NCBI GenBank assembly: GCA_913052275.1 | Contig: CAJXDX010000109.1 | Location: forward strand, 1-6,062 | Direction of reading: 5' to 3' | DNA from: an uncultured Pseudomonadota bacterium | GTDB taxonomy: Bacteria; SAR324; NAC60-12 | DNA length: 6,062 nt | Part shown: piece after piece, positions 5,937 to 6,062 of the stretch | Numbering within the stretch: the stretch's first letter is position 1 | How the letters are laid out: each line of letters starts with the position of its first letter | Notes under the pieces: model-generated | Databases searched by the model: none | What the model was told of the DNA's origin: nothing | What the model saw: only the letters and a program-made list of their open reading frames with translations | Translations under genes and position numbers: made by a program

Positions 5937-6062
5937 CTAGTTAGCCTGCTGACGGGGAATCATTGGAAAAGGCTTTAATTCTGCTTTCAAGTATAGAGGA
6001 TGTGCAGGCTCACCAGACTTATTCATTTGAATAAAATGTAATTGATCTAATGAGGACAAAAA
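5937..6062 (-). CDS. C-terminal end of a DUF1643-like protein (partial)
   Basis: The minus strand is open from the right edge to a TAG at 5937-5939 and gives 41 residues, with no stop between. The segment contains LHFIQMNKSGEPAHPLYL followed by KAELKPFP, which resembles the usual end of DUF1643 proteins (PF07799), where a short Lys/Gly turn leads to xxHPLYLxxxxxxxPF. This match is from memory of the family, not from a search. DUF1643 proteins are small (about 150-200 residues) cytosolic proteins of unknown function. Most of the gene would lie off the right edge, so it may be intact; a truncated remnant cannot be excluded. The internal ATG at 6026 would give only a 29-residue peptide and would split the motif block, so the longer frame is preferred. 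The gene runs in the same direction as phhB, but 298 bp separate them. Confidence 0.6.
   Translation of the reverse strand, partial: FLSSLDQLHFIQMNKSGEPAHPLYLKAELKPFPMIPRQQAN

Noticed and set aside
6050..6062. ATGAGGACAAAAA at the right edge as a plus-strand start or ribosome binding site
   Set aside because: The minus strand here is open and carries a better-supported coding segment.

Overview
The window looks like a gene-dense stretch of chromosome from a moderately AT-rich, probably Gram-negative (proteobacterial, possibly marine) heterotroph. This rests on the mix of families: an ETF alpha subunit next to a dimethylglycine/sarcosine dehydrogenase-type flavoprotein, a LysE/RhtB exporter, and a PhhB-type pterin dehydratase. 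The taxon cannot be fixed from the sequence; a SAR324-like deltaproteobacterial origin is only a guess. I see no tRNA, rRNA, CRISPR array, transposase or IS end.

Plus-strand block (1-3489). The window opens in the last 63 residues of etfA (1-192). After a 151-bp spacer comes an 821-residue FAD oxidoreductase with a C-terminal GcvT-like folate domain, closest to dimethylglycine dehydrogenase (344-2809). A LysE/RhtB-family exporter follows 65 bp later (2875-3489). The first two fit one pathway: demethylation of N-methylated glycine, with the C1 unit going to tetrahydrofolate and the electrons to ETF.

Convergent junction (3490-3652). It holds a weak AT-rich terminator-like hairpin after the exporter and a curious nested set of inverted repeats.

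Minus-strand block (6062-3653, read right to left). It starts with the last 41 residues of a gene that enters from the right edge and resembles the C-terminus of DUF1643 proteins (5937-6062). A spacer of about 300 bp without a gene follows. Then come a 4a-hydroxytetrahydrobiopterin dehydratase (phhB, 5309-5638), a 194-bp AT-rich spacer, and a tight pair (16-bp gap) of a class I SAM methyltransferase (4476-5114) and a YgiD/DODA-type class III extradiol dioxygenase (3653-4459). Sampled lines of this block are clearly lower in GC than those of the plus-strand block.

Every complete gene belongs to a known family with its key residues intact, and nothing here is a convincing undescribed system. 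The points most worth a second look are the methyltransferase-dioxygenase pair with a pterin dehydratase upstream, the etfA-dehydrogenase pairing, the GCAA-loop hairpin in front of the dehydrogenase start, the compositional step at the convergent junction, and the DUF1643-like gene at the right edge.
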